Positions 49,885 through 61,222 are shown, counted from the stretch's first letter. The stretch: DNA of 64,000 nucleotides from Aradus depressus (GCA_963662175.1 OY759221.1:28197027-28261026), one strand, 5' to 3'. A program made the numbers and translations. The notes: generated by a model from the letters alone, not told the origin.

Positions 49885-51228
49885 TTTTTTTTTTTTTTTT
49901 TTTTTTGTCTTTTATTTATAAAGGTGCAACTGTTGCTAGGGTGCAACAACCAGCATCTATGTTGGTAGGTATGGATATGTTGGCGTGAATGGCATGTGAG
50001 AGGAAGGCCACCCAGTGGTAGGTCCTCGGGACGAAAATTTATATTAATTATTAGGACAAGGGAAAAAAAATAAATAAATAAATAAAAAAAAAAAAAAAAA
50101 AAGGAATTGAAAGACAATTTTGATGGAATGGGTAAGAGAGATGATAAAAGTGAAGGAAAATAATGTAAAAAATAAAAAAAAAAATATTAAGAACGAATAG
50201 GAATTAAGGTGGCAGTAAGTCGCGGTTCCACCTCCTCTTCAACCTTCGTGGAGGGTTTGGGGTAAGTGTTGTGAAGATAAAGTACGTATTTCTGGATTTT
50301 TATGTGTGTAAAGTTTTCTAAAGAAACGTATGTAGGTAGTTTGTATTGTGTCGGGTACTGTGTGTATCATAAGATCGTTATGAAGTGTTCTGTTGTTTAT
50401 GTATGGGGGGCACTGTGTTATCAATCTGAGGGTTTTTGACTGAAACGCCTGAATTCGTTTGATGTTGGATGTTTTTGCTGAACCGTATATCTGTGATCCG
50501 TATGTCCATAATGGTCTAAGTAAGTAAGTATAACAGTTCCGTTTTTGTGTCATGTCTAATTTTGATCGTCTATTTAGAAGTCCGTAGAGTATTTTGAGTC
50601 GACGGTTCAGCGTGTTTCGTGTGAGACGTGTGTGAGGGTTCCATGTCAGTCTTCGATCCAATGTCAGTCCTAGGTATCGTACAGTATTAGTTTGAGGGAG
50701 GGGCTTGTTGTAGATGAAAACGGGGGGGTATGTTTCTCGTCGAAGTGTAAATGTGATGTGCTGTGATTTTTCTGTATTAAGTTTTATTTTCCATGTGTTG
50801 CACCAGTTTTCAATTTGTGTGAGATGGTGTTGTAGTGTAAATGAGGCGTGTATGTGAAGGTCAGCAGCAGCTAAGATGGCGGTGTCATCGGCGTATGTAG
50901 CTGTCATTGTGTGGATGGAGGTGGGCATTTCAGATGTGTATAGTGTATATAATAAAGGAGCTAAGACAGAACCCTGCGGTACACCCGCTAATATGGATCT
51001 TATTGAGGAGATAGCAGAGCCCTGACGAACGGCGAAGTATCTGTTTGTTAGATATGAATGAATGAATAAGTAATATGTGTGAGGAAGCAACGGTCTCAAT
51101 TTATAAAGAAGTCCCGCGTGCCAAACTCGGTCAAAAGCCTGACCTACATCAAGGAACGCCCCCGTTGCGTAGAACTTTCTTTCTAGGGCAGACGCCACGT
51201 AATGGAACTTTTTGTGTAAGTTCATTTA
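49885..51228 (-). mobile_element. Jockey-like non-LTR retrotransposon, 5'-truncated (family 1)
   Basis: Ends in a 22-base poly-A (poly-T at 49885-49906) after a 3' UTR with 'ggtcctcgggacgaaaattt' in complement, and includes the RT gene at 50239-51225. Upstream of the first ATG another frame (RQVNELTQKV) seems to continue the protein, so a frame change lies near 51215 and the insertion probably extends somewhat further. Four or five other copies of this family are in the window. Confidence 0.85.
50239..51225 (-). CDS. Reverse transcriptase (C-terminal part), Jockey-like non-LTR
   Basis: The 328-codon frame carries RT motif A in GAFLDVGQAFDRVWH (D26), motif B in AGVPQGSVLAPLLY (80-93), motif C TYADDTAIL with Y111-A-D-D114, then the thumb region and the Jockey-type C-terminal block PLWTYGSQIYGSAKTSNIKR. 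The residues needed for polymerisation are present. Missing are the N-terminal part of RT, the endonuclease and ORF1. The ATG used is only the first after a stop; homology suggests the true protein entered from another frame upstream, so this is a broken gene with an intact catalytic core. It would normally copy its own RNA at a nicked target site. Confidence 0.9.
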   Translation of the reverse strand: MNLHKKFHYVASALERKFYATGAFLDVGQAFDRVWHAGLLYKLRPLLPHTYYLFIHSYLTNRYFAVRQGSAISSIRSILAGVPQGSVLAPLLYTLYTSEMPTSIHTMTATYADDTAILAAADLHIHASFTLQHHLTQIENWCNTWKIKLNTEKSQHITFTLRRETYPPVFIYNKPLPQTNTVRYLGLTLDRRLTWNPHTRLTRNTLNRRLKILYGLLNRRSKLDMTQKRNCYTYLLRPLWTYGSQIYGSAKTSNIKRIQAFQSKTLRLITQCPPYINNRTLHNDLMIHTVPDTIQTTYIRFFRKLYTHKNPEIRTLSSQHLPQTLHEG

Positions 51229-51229
51229 C

Positions 51230-51445
51230 TTGACGCTGTTTACTAAACTCTGACTGACTGAAGCACTAGTTTTAAACGGATTGGCGAACTCTCTTCATTA
51301 TTTGAAATTAGTATCGTAGTAAGCTTTTCAACTCCACGCCACCCATGCAACTCGTAAGTGATTACACTTTTAATGCACTTTCCCACAAAGTTCTGTCTCT
51401 TCTACCTCTGATTAGATGCCATTTCCTCGCATTTGTTTGTGTTCC
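51230..51445. other. Upstream flank, possibly more of the Jockey-like element
   Basis: The minus strand shows short peptide runs such as SQSEFSKQRQ that could be RT remnants, but frames are broken. Confidence 0.3.
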
Positions 51446-51602
51446 TGCCCGGGTTATATTGCCTACTACTAGAGCGCACTTACGCCGTTGTATTAGAAAT
51501 CTGACTCTACTGTGACGTCTAGACATCGCACAGTCCGAAGACAGCCATTTTACTTCTCCGAAGGAGGACCTGCTCAAGTTTTTTTTATCTCAGGAATAAA
51601 AT
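51446..51602 (-). mobile_element. Diverged SINE fragment
   Basis: 'tgcccgggttatattgccta', 'ctactagagcgcacttacg' and 'gaaggaggacctgctcaag' follow the SINE order with many changes and internal loss. Confidence 0.6.
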
Positions 51603-52484
51603 CTGACTTGTTTGTTTTATTTTACTTTTTCATTCAAGGGAAACAGTAGAAACATAATTTTAAATTGTTGGCCGTAACATAACTTGAAGAGTTGGAAGGA
51701 AACTTAATTCTAACTCAAATCACGTGAAGACAAATAGCACATCACGGTAATATGATATCACGTCACATCTCTCCAGAACCAATCAGCCAAGTTTTATACT
51801 ACCCTTTATTCACCTAGTTGGGCTGTCTCATGTTTACGAGAGCGACACAAGCTCTCTCTCAGTTAAATACAGAAAAACAAAGAACTTTTATTAACTTTTA
51901 TATTGTCTAATTCCAAAAAAATATATTCATGAAGGGTACTGTTTTCGAATTACGCCATCGTCAGAACAAAGTTCAAAAATAACATTTAAGTTTGCTAAGT
52001 TGTCATATTGAAACAATCCTCAGATTACCTGAGATTACCTAAGGTTGTGCATTAGGGTGGAGTTAAAAAAAAAAAGTTTTTGAAATTGAATACGCCTGTG
52101 GACGCAAAAGTTGACCATTGGTGAGAGTAACACCCATGTAAAATTTTGACGATATACGACAATATCTTCCCCACCAGCGCTATCTATCACTATAGCGTAT
52201 TATAGGTTCCCGGAGGGTTTTTCGTCGATAACTTCATTCTTTGCAGAGCTACAATAATGTGTAATATATCAAATTACTCGTCTTTTTACGCTCTACCAAA
52301 AAAGTAATGGTCTGAAATAAAGAATTCCTAATTGTGTGCACCCTGTCTCCTTGGAATGTCTCCATGGGGGGGAGGAATTTCTGCCTTAACATAACAATTA
52401 GAAACATTTGAGTTGTCATTAGTTTATAAAATGAAGAAAAAAACAATAATAAAATAAAGAAAATATAATAATAAGTAATTAAAA
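51603..52484. other. Unassigned stretch with a possible MITE end
   Basis: At 52043 'ttagggtggagttaaaaaaa' recalls the AGGGTGG end of the element at 55261, but no partner is found. The rest is not recognised. Confidence 0.35.
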
Positions 52485-52945
52485 AAGTTGTCGGTGAATC
52501 ACCGCAATGTACTTCCCCACTGAATTAATCAATTAACTTTTGCTCCCCCTCCAAAAACAATCGGCCATTTTTGTTAATATTCCATCAATACATAGAGGCT
52601 CATAAATCCCCATACTAAATTTTGTGTTGATAAATTCATTTTCTCAGTTATTAGGGTTTTTGAATTGAGCTCCTTGCCCTCCTGAACCTCTTCTTACCTT
52701 CAGCCGATCCTGCTGAAATTTGACAGGTTATGTCCTTATTGGTTTTTGACTTTAAATATGAAATTTCATATCAATACATTCATTACATCGGCAGTTATTG
52801 GGTTTTTGAGTTGAGTCTCTCCCCTAATCCCCCCCTCGCCTTTGGCCTGTTTGGCTAAAAGTCGATAGGCATTCACCTTATGAAGTTTTGGTCACATATA
52901 TAAAAATTTGTATCGATACATTCATTTTATCGGGAGTTATTAGTA
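52485..52945. repeat. Family A interspersed repeat copy
   Basis: Starts 'gttgtcggtgaatcaccg' and passes 'gtacttccccactgaatta'. It shows the module 'cggcagttattgggtttttg' preceded by an earlier 'ctcagttattagggtttttg', confirming the internal duplication of the family. Confidence 0.7.
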
Positions 52946-52968
52946 GTATAAAAAGCCACTCAGAAACT

Positions 52969-53428
52969 TTTTTTTTTTTTTTGTCTTTTATTTATAAAGA
53001 AGCAACTGTTGCTAGGGTGCAAAAACCAGCATCTATGAGGGTATTGATATGTTGGCGTGAAGGGCATGTGAGAGGAAGCCCACCCAGTGGTAGGTCCTCG
53101 GGACGAAAATTTATCTTAATTATTAGGACGAAAAAAAAAAAAATAAATAAAAAGGAATTGAAAAACAATTTTGATGGATGGGTAAGAGAGATGATAAAAC
53201 TAAACGAAAATAATGTAAAACAAAAAAAAAATTTTAGGAAGGAATAGGATTCAAGGTGGCAGTAAGTCGCGGTTCCATCTTCCCTTCAACTTCAAGGGTT
53301 TTGTGGTAAGTGTTGTGAAGATAATGTACGTATTTCTGGGTTTGTATGTGTGTAAAGTTTTCTAAAAAAACGTATGTAAGTAGTTTGTATTGTGTCGGGT
53401 ACCGTGTGTATCATAAGATCGTTATGAA
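52969..53428 (-). mobile_element. Jockey-like family 1, 3' end fragment
   Basis: A poly-T at 52969-52982 and then the family 1 UTR ('gtggtaggtcctcgggacga'), ending in the last coding part at 53428. It is 5'-truncated. Confidence 0.8.
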
Positions 53429-53832
53429 GAAATCAAAAACATAGACTTTTTTTTTTCTTGTTTGGAATCTATTGTCCGAAAACATGAAATTTCGTTGAAA
53501 ACTCTGCATCGAATTTTTTACTGATTACACAACTTATATCATCATAAATATCATCAATATTGATTTGGAAATTTCTCTTAGTAGTTAATATGACCTCGTA
53601 GTTAAAGCCCGGGCAAAAGTTACAAAAACAAACAATCTTCGCTCCGCGCGTAGTTGAAACTAAGAGGAAAATGCATTGAAATTCAACTGTCTGCGGTCTT
53701 TTCGCGGGAGCTGGAAGGTTTACAACTGATCTTGATCTAGAATAATTTTTTAGATTAGTAACAATAATCTAACGACACTAAAAAAACAGAAAATAACTAA
53801 CAATATATTATTTGAAATGTTCCTTAGTTATT
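53429..53832. other. Unassigned, with a SINE scrap
   Basis: At 53587-53622 a short SINE piece 'atgacctcgtagttaaagcc' is present, and family A words 'gaaatttcgttgaaaactc' lie at 53487. The remainder is not recognised. Confidence 0.4.
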
Positions 53833-54152
53833 GTGACTCATATCCGGCTTTAATTACTAGGTCATATCGCTTACTACCAGATCGCTCTTTCGTCGTTTTG
53901 GTGGACAAGAGCCCGACTATGGGAATCCTAAATTTGGCCTACCCTAAAATTGTATTCATCTAGGGTGGGGATCTTTAACGAGTAGTTGACTTCGTACAGG
54001 CTCGGGACCATCGCTTTACCTCCCATCCGAAGCACGGCATGCTCAACGTTTTTTCCCCTTTCAGATAAAAAACCTTAGGGCCTCGGCCGGGTTTCGAACC
54101 CGCAATCTTGAGCTCATTAAGCAAGCACGCTATCTCTGAGCTACTGGCGCCC
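53833..54152 (-). mobile_element. tRNA-derived SINE, full length but diverged
   Basis: Head 'gggcgccagtagctcagaga' in complement, B box GGTTCGAAACC perfect, right end 'agccggatatgagtcacaat'. The tail CCTAA units are replaced by 'aactaagg'. This marks an older subtype that ends in '...gagtcacaataact'. Confidence 0.82.
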
Positions 54153-54273
54153 ACAGTTTTAGATAGAAATGTTGAAAACGGTAGAAAAAGCCCCAAAACG
54201 CCTATATATCAAATATATTGACTGAATATATTGGGAATATATAAACAATTGATAAATAGCACTAGTTAGTTAT

Positions 54274-54500
54274 TGTGACTCATGCCCGGGCTTTAACTTC
54301 TAGGTCATATCGCCTACTACCAGAGCGCTCTTTCGTCGCTTTGTTCGACATGAGCCCGACTCTACTATGGGATTCCTAATCCTTTAATCCTAATTAAATG
54401 CCTATCCATTTTTAGTTACTATGGGTAGAGGTCTTTAATGAGTACCTGTCATCGTACTGGCTCGGCTTAACGTCTCATCCAATGGTTTTCTTCAAGGTTC
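54274..54500 (-). mobile_element. SINE, 3' half
   Basis: 'tgactcatgcccgggcttta' to 'ggcttaacgtctcatccaat'. The tRNA head is lost. It is of the older subtype that begins 'gttagttattgtgactcatg'. Confidence 0.8.
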
Positions 54501-54512
54501 GACTCCAGCCTG

Positions 54513-54776
54513 ATCACCTGGATGTCCCAGATATTATCAGGTCACGGAGACTTTAACTCCTAACTCTTCTTCTCTAGAAGGAAGAAAACTCCAAACTGTT
54601 CATGTGGCAGCATCGAGATTGCAGAACATGTAGTCTTCGATTGCACGCTGTATGACCAGGCCAGTGTGGAGTTGATTCGCATGATCGGATCATTCCTGGG
54701 ACCGAATCTGCGGCAGCTGGTGACAGACTATTTTGAATGCATTATGGGAAAGATACATTGCTTAAAGAAGACGTAA
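54513..54776 (+). pseudogene. Non-LTR retrotransposon C-terminus (R1/LOA-like) with zinc finger
   Basis: The plus strand reads MSQILSGHGDFNS, a TAA stop, then RRKKTPNCSCGSIEIAEHVV, FDCTLYDQASVELIRM and MGKIHCLKKT with TAA at 54774. GHG.F..YL followed by CxCG....EH....C is the typical end of R1/LOA-type reverse transcriptases. The stop replaces the residue after 'FNS'. Only this end is left. Confidence 0.75.
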
Positions 54777-54779
54777 ATA

Positions 54780-55260
54780 GTTATGTCGTCACAAGAGGTA
54801 GTTATGTCGTAACAACTTTCCTTATAATGTCATTGTTCGAGATGACTTTTTAATGTATTGTTATGTCTTGTGTAAAGTTTACCTTTCAAAATGAGTCCTC
54901 CTCCATGTTGACATACATAAATTTTTCTTTTAACTTTTTCTGGTGTTGTCATTTGAAGCCAGTTTTTTTAGAAGCTTGTCCCTGGAATGAAGTTACTCAA
55001 AATATTATACCTCATACAAAAATATCAATCAATAGTTATTGTGATTCATACCCGGGGTTTAAATACGAGGTCATATCATGAAGATCCTCTCTTGCCTTAG
55101 CCACTACGCCATAAAGAGAATAAATAACTTGAGATTATTTCTTGTCCTACTTCAACTCCCCATTATAGATTTTTTTTTTTTTTTTAAATCCAAATTTTAT
55201 TCTTTTAGAGACAAGACAAATGTTAAATAGGCTACCTCCCAGAAGACGAAGTCTGAGTTT
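54780..55260. other. Unassigned
   Basis: Contains a minute SINE scrap at 55036-55078 ('catacccggggtttaaatac'). The rest, including a poly-T at 55171, shows nothing. Confidence 0.35.
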
Positions 55261-55898
55261 GGGTGGTCGTAAAAAGTAAAAAGTTCGATTTTTCAAAGTC
55301 CCCATCCAAATTCTTTTGTAGTTTACGAAAAAAAATTTTGTAAATTTTTTCAGATTTTTTTGAATAAATTAACCTGGCCCTGTGGGCGGTCAAAGTTTAA
55401 CACGTGTTTTGAACATTTACATATTTTTAAGTGTAGGTCTTAGTATTTTTAATATAAAAATCTAAAAATACATGGATTATGGGTTTTCGGGGTCGCTGAA
55501 AACGAATTTCATATTAAAAAATTATTAATACATTAAAATGAATCATTGATTCGAAAAATTTTATCATTTTCGTCAATTTTTGTACAAGTTTTTTGGGAAA
55601 TGGGACTGTCAAAAAAAATTTTTTAATATGAAATTCGTTTTCAGCGACCCCGAAAACCCATAATCCATGTATTTTTTGATTTTTATATTAAAAATACTAA
55701 GACCTACACTTAAAAATATGTAAATGTTCAAAAACCCCATTTAAAACAGGTGCTAAACTTTGACCGCCCACAGGGCCAGGTTAGGTTAATTCATTTAAAA
55801 AAATCTGAAAAAATTCACAAAATTTTTTTTCGTCAAACTTTACAAGCATTTGGATGGGGACTTTGAAAAATCGAACTTTTTACTTTTTACGACCACCC
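55261..55898. mobile_element. Inverted-repeat element (foldback-type MITE)
   Basis: The ends are GGGTGGTCGTAAAAAGTAAA and its complement. The complementary arms cover roughly 55261-55520 and 55620-55898, leaving a centre of about 100 bp with 'atgaatcattgattcg'. Shared words include 'cctggccctgtgggcggtca' and 'ccatgtattttt' in mirror position. No reliable TSD is seen and no protein is encoded, so the superfamily is open. Confidence 0.85.
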
Positions 55899-56238
55899 TA
55901 TTGTACATCGCTGTTAATAATTAAACATATTCATTATATCTTATACATATATCAATAAGAAAAAAAAGTAAATATATACCTTAGTAGATCATAATCAGCC
56001 ATAATAATGAGAATAATAATATGAGTGGACACGACAATAACTTGATAAATTAATAAAGTACATAATAAGATAGAATAATGCCTAAGAATAAAGAAAAGTA
56101 ATGAAGAGAAGCAACACAAAAACATAATAAAAAATAAATAAAAATAGAATCTTTAGTAAAAAGAAAAAGTGACTAAAATAAGAAATATTCTTGTAATATA
56201 GAAGAAAAGGAAAATAAAAATAGATGAATAATAAATCT
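55899..56238. other. Unassigned A/T-rich stretch
   Basis: A purine-rich run 'aagaaaaagtgactaaaataag'-like, no feature. Confidence 0.3.
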
Positions 56239-56315
56239 ACCTTGAGCACACCGTTATTTGGATGGGACGTTATGCCATGATCTCGAGCCGTTGCTATGTA
56301 CTCGTTAAAGACCCC
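56239..56315 (+). mobile_element. SINE fragment
   Basis: 'ttgagcacaccgttatttgg' and 'gtactcgttaaagacccctt' mark the middle of the SINE. Confidence 0.6.
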
Positions 56316-57116
56316 TTAAATTATTGTATGTAAAATTCAAAATTAAGTTGTGTTAAAGCATGTAATATACATATGACGCATGCAGTTAAATATATTCCCT
56401 TGCAGTAGGGATACTACTGGATGGAAACCGGGGGAAAAAATAAAAATAATACAGCTCATTCTACTTCTAGTGAAATAAATAAATAATAGATTATGATAGT
56501 TACCATGAATTGTATATAGCAGTTTATATGAAATAAATAAAATAAGAAAGATTCTTTTGTTTTTATTTGAAAAACTGAATATACAGATGTAGTTTTACGT
56601 CATCGGTTGCGGCAGTCTTTTTTTTTACATTTTTGGAATCAGGAAATGGGTAAACATAAATTCTGTTGAAAATTCAACGAGCACACAAAACACTCCAATT
56701 CATCGAACTTGGAAAAGTCTCTTGCTTAGACGATACTGAAGAAGGTACTAATTGTGAAATAAAGAAAGGGGATAAGTGGATTGGAAACTGTCAGATTTAA
56801 ACAAAGCCGTTTTAATCCCTTTGTTTCTGGTAGATTCCATTAATTCAGTGTCTATTCATAAGAGCCCTTTGGGGGGGCTCTCTTCACCTTTTTTTTTTTT
56901 AAATCTGCCCTTCCCCCCTCCACACAATCTTTGTCTGCTTACCTTTATATAGAGTAGTTATCAAATTGGGTGAATCCAATTGTTTTCATTCATGAAATCA
57001 CTTCGCATTTGAATGAATCAGATTGAAATTATTGACCAGAAGAACAATACTAATCGTATTTCATCTGTTGTTGCAGACGAGCGGAATGGACAGGGCTAAG
57101 AGATCGATATGTTAGT
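56316..57116. other. Unassigned
   Basis: A family A/C scrap 'attctgttgaaaattcaacg' is at 56658. No gene is recognised. Confidence 0.3.
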
Positions 57117-57330
57117 TAGCTATTGTGACTCACTTTTTAACTTATAGTTGTCTTATTGCCTACCACCAGAGCGCTCTTTTGTCGCTCTGGCGGACATGAG
57201 CCCAACTCTACTATGACAATCCTGAATATTTCCTACCCTAAATTTTTATCCACATAGGGTAGGTGTTTTTAACGCTTATTTGATATTTTAAAGACTCGGG
57301 ACCATCGCTTAACGTCCCATCCAAAGGACT
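57117..57330 (-). mobile_element. SINE, 3' half, older subtype
   Basis: Starts 'tattgtgactcactttttaa' and runs to 'cgtcccatccaaaggact'. Confidence 0.75.
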
Positions 57331-57594
57331 ACACATATACACTCTACTCCTGATTTTTCAGAGGCCGACCAACCATGTTGCGGCTTAACCGGGGTATTTT
57401 CATGCCAATGAAAATTTTGAAAATCAATAATAAAAAAAATAATATTTATGTTCATTTAACCATAAAAATGTATTTATCATGATAGCTTATAAGTTAGATA
57501 CATAATAGTTCTTAAATCATAGGGTCGACACACATATGATTAATAATAATTTTAAAAAAAAATGAAATTAATAAATAAATACCAGAATAGTTCA
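57331..57594. other. Unassigned
   Basis: Nothing recognised. Confidence 0.3.
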
Positions 57595-57795
57595 ACATCG
57601 CGGGTTCGAAACCCGGCCGAAACCATTAGGTTTTTTATCAGGGAGGTGAATTTTTTCAGATGGGGGTTCAGCGATGGTAGGCAAAATTTCTGACTCCAGC
57701 AGTAGAGTCAGGGGATCATGTATACCAGACATGGTCGAGAGAGCGCTCTCGCAGAAAGCGATATGTATAATGTATGTAGGCGATACATTGCAGTT
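57595..57795 (+). mobile_element. Diverged SINE, internally deleted
   Basis: B box GGTTCGAAACC is perfect at 57603; then 'gatggtaggcaaaatttctg' and 'gagagcgctctcgcag' follow. The middle module is missing. Confidence 0.7.
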
Positions 57796-58259
57796 AATAC
57801 ATATATACGTAATAACTAACTAATAATCTCTACCGGTCTAGCCTAAGGCAGAAATGGAAGGAACATGATGAAATAAAAAAAAAAATTAATTTCCGTTTTT
57901 GGCCTTTACGCCCTAAAAACTTAATGCTAGATATTTCATGGCAGCCTGTCCTGTATATTTTAAGTTGGCTCTTGCCTTCCATTTTCCCAAATTTTACCTT
58001 AAACATAAATTCGATGATCATTTATATTGTATTCCCTAGAACATTTTCAGATTCAGTCCAGAGATATATTTTAAAAATGTCAGGAAGCAATTGTAAAAAG
58101 ACATTTTTGAATCGTTTTTAAATGTCAGTTGTAGCCGACATTGTCATTGCTTATTGACAGATAAAAAAAGGAATACAAGTGTTAAGAGGGCGCTGCACAA
58201 GACAGCTTTCTGTCAAGTAATTTTAGAATTTTTACTTTCTCATACCTAGAATAAGGACG
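57796..58259. other. Unassigned
   Basis: Short frames on both strands (57830-58121) have no recognisable content. Possibly ordinary intergenic DNA. Confidence 0.3.
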
Positions 58260-58459
58260 TATTGTAACAGAAAATTTCGAAAATCCAAGATCGAGATTTC
58301 AACGGATTTTTACGTTCAAGGTCCCTTGAATACGTTTTGAACGGTTCTTGCCAAATATGTTCCTCATTAAATTTCGTATGGCTAATAGGTCTTCAGATTT
58401 CAGATAGGATCAATACGACAAAAGTTATAACCTCTCAAACAATAAAAAAATATGCGAAG
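58260..58459. repeat. Family C repeat, reversed fragment
   Basis: 'cgaaaatccaagatcgagat' and 'aggtcccttgaatacgtttt' match the complement of the end of the 9110-9620 copy. Confidence 0.55.
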
Positions 58460-58672
58460 TGGCCATTACAGGACTCTCTTATACCAACCACGCTTACAGA
58501 TCACTCTCTCTCTCCCTTCTCAAATTCATTCCATTTTGTCTCATTGTGCAGCGTTATCTTGAGAGTAGACATTCTTATACCCAGTAATGCTAGTATAAAA
58601 TAATTTTGAGAAGGGGCGAGAGACAGTGATCTGTAAGAGTGATTGGTATAAGAAAGTCCTGTAATGTCCAGA
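58460..58672. mobile_element. Small MITE with ~65-bp inverted repeats
   Basis: 'tggccattacaggactctct' at the left faces 'agaaagtcctgtaatgtcca' at the right. The arms continue through 'cttacagatcactctctctc' and 'ctcaaa' with a few differences, around a central part of about 80 bp. A single arm is also found at 8465-8540. It lies inside a family C copy. Confidence 0.8.
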
Positions 58673-58739
58673 TTACATATTTTTCAGTTCGTTGCTATGA
58701 ATTAAAATTTAAAAATTACTTAGATATATTTCTTAAAGA

Positions 58740-59290
58740 CATTAGGTTTACATTCTTCGGGGGCTATAACTTTTGTGATAATGATCCTATCTCAAATCTA
58801 AGGACTTATTAACGATTGGAAATTTTATAAGGAACAATTTTGGTAAGAATTAATTTTTCGATAGGACTAATCGTTTTCGGGTAAATCAAGGAAAAGCCCG
58901 AAAATATGTGTTTCAAAACTACATTCCAAGATGGTTTTTGGCATGTATCTCGCAAACCGGACGACCTGTGAAAAATGTTATTTCGTATAAATTATGTATT
59001 TTAATATTCTTTACAACTATTACTTGAAAAGATTTTTGATTAGATCATAAACGTAAGCTGTATCTTGTAAAATGTAGATCCCGGGGGAAAATTTCGACCA
59101 AAATCTAATCAGACCTAAGTTAGAACATGTGACTCCTTCATTCCAAATTTCAAGTTCATGGCTACAATCGTTATTGTGGTAGAGAGTTCACAACTTTTCA
59201 ATCAAATACGCACAGACAAACATCATTGCGAAAATGATCTAAACGTGAGAAAATTAGTTGAAAACTCGATCTCGGATTTTGGCACGATTA
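58740..59290. repeat. Family C interspersed repeat
   Basis: Second long copy, matching 9110-9620. It ends 'tcgatctcggattttggcac'. A Jockey-like fragment follows directly. Confidence 0.7.
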
Positions 59291-59800
59291 CAATACACGC
59301 AGTACTCAAACCTATGGGAAATTACTTACTTGAGCTCTGCCAAGGCTTCCAATCTCCAGAGAATCCAATACTTTCAAACAAAAATCCTTCGTAACATAGC
59401 CAATGCTCCTTATTACGTCTCCAACAAAATTCTTCACACTGACCTTAACGTACCTTTTGTTACCGAAGTCCCTAAATCAAAAAATTATTTTTTTCTTCTT
59501 ACTTCCCATAATAATCCTCTAATCCGTGCCCTCCATTCTGCCATGCTCCAACGACGGCTTAAGCGTCAATGGCCTAGACACCTCAGCAGCAGCAGCAGTG
59601 AAAGTGACAGTGATTAGTTACAAATGAGAGAAAATCAGTGACTAGGGAGTGTCACCACTTTGTGATTTCTCCCCTCTTGACATTTTGACATTGCCATTAT
59701 CTCTCTATTAGCACATTTGCTTGTTGTATTTATTTTTATGCAGTTGTAAATTTCTATTTGTAAATTTAAAAAAAAAATAAATAAAAAATAAAGATTACAA
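59291..59800 (+). pseudogene. Jockey-like family 2, 3' end
   Basis: The frame from about 59327 reads SSAKASNLQRIQYFQTKILR, NAPYYVSNKILHTDLNVPFV and RRLKRQWPRHLSSSSSESDS, ending TAG at 59617. The 3' UTR matches 26160-26300 and ends in a poly-A at 59769 onward. The upstream RT is missing (5' truncation). Confidence 0.8.
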
Positions 59801-60700
59801 TACTTTTTTATAGGCCTTCATATCTAAACCTCGTAGTTCAATGCCAGCACTTCATACGATGATTTTTTACAATATTTATACAACAATTTCCCTTAATAAG
59901 AAGTTTTCCTGGACCAGTAGACTCCATCTTGGTTTCCACGACTAAACTCGCTCCGAAGCTTCCGACTCTTCTTCCTTCCATTTCCACTCCATTACCAGTT
60001 TCATGATCCGTGTCCTACCATTCTTTCAGAGTGGCCAAACCCCTTTAGTCTTTTTTCTTCAATTTCTGCATTTTTTTTTGTCTTGACCTGCATTATTTAC
60101 ACTGGAGAGTTGGTACCATCTTGATATCCTTGCTTATCTCTGCCATTAACCCATTTCTATGGAGAGCAGGATGTCCAAATAAGGGACACATTGGGGCGGG
60201 TCCAGAGTAGGGCTGTGATTTATGTGCAATAAAAAGAGCGAAATATGCACATATATTGTGATGATCTTGCTTGGGGTCTTTAAACTTTTATTAATTACTA
60301 TGAAAATGATTTTACTTTTGGGGTTAACATGCGTACTCAGAAGGTGAACTAGGCTGTAGAGAATTTAGAGAACAATTTATAAGACAACATACATTTATTA
60401 ACACAATTATTGACATATATTAGTGAGGCGTCCCTCCATAATCGCATATCTGGAATAAAATATCTATAAAACATGAAATAATTTATATAGACTTAAATGT
60501 TCTGGTAACTCCCGCAACATGAAGGTGTCTATTGATGATCAGCCAGCCATTCGTCTCGATGTCGGAGAAAAATGTAAAATAAATGATTCCGTTACCTTGA
60601 AAGTCTTCTTTTTCTTAACCACACTCAAGCCTGTAGTCTCTCCTCCAGAATTCACGAAGATTGAGGAACTTCCAGTCCCTTTGAAGTAGGCAGCAGGGAT
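59801..60700. other. Unassigned
   Basis: I recognise no frame or repeat. The segment 59880-60180 is pyrimidine-rich on the plus strand. Confidence 0.3.
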
Positions 60701-61040
60701 GATCTCCCTCTAGCAGCAAAATGAGAGTCTTCGGTCTCCTACGTCAGCTCAAACAGGAGTCTACTTCTTCCCACAGCTCAGCCAGGAATGTCCTCTCCCT
60801 CAACAGCTCAACTCTGAATAACTGTCCAGCTCAACAGCTGAACTCGGAATGACTATCTCCTCTAGTAGCTGATTGTGGACTGTCTACCTCCTCTGACAGC
60901 TGAACGTGGACTGTCCACCTTTAGTGGCTGAACGACGACTGTCTGTCTCCTCTCGTAACTGAACGAGGACTCTGTCTGCCCCGACAGCTCAACTAGGACT
61001 CCCTACCTCATACCGCACTTCAGCGAGGAACCCTTGAATT
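60700..61040. repeat. Degenerate ~38-bp tandem repeat
   Basis: Eight or nine imperfect units each contain a version of 'cagctgaacgtggactgtc' and 'tacctcctct'. The units vary in length (about 35-42 bp). The array could be non-coding or from an unknown protein; no frame runs through it. Confidence 0.65.
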
Positions 61041-61222
61041 TCCATCCCCTCCACTTTATGTATCTTCCACTAGTGCGCTTCTCGTGGTCGCTCTCATAAC
61101 TATAATTATCAATCGGTCTGTGATATGCAATATATCACAATATATGCAAATATATTTGTAATTAAAAACTAAAAATATGCGAAAGGCTGCAAAGGAAAGA
61201 AGTAACTATAGAATAAAATAAA
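61041..61222. other. Unassigned
   Basis: Includes 'tgatatgcaatatatcacaa' followed by 'tatatgca', a short palindromic run. Confidence 0.3.
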
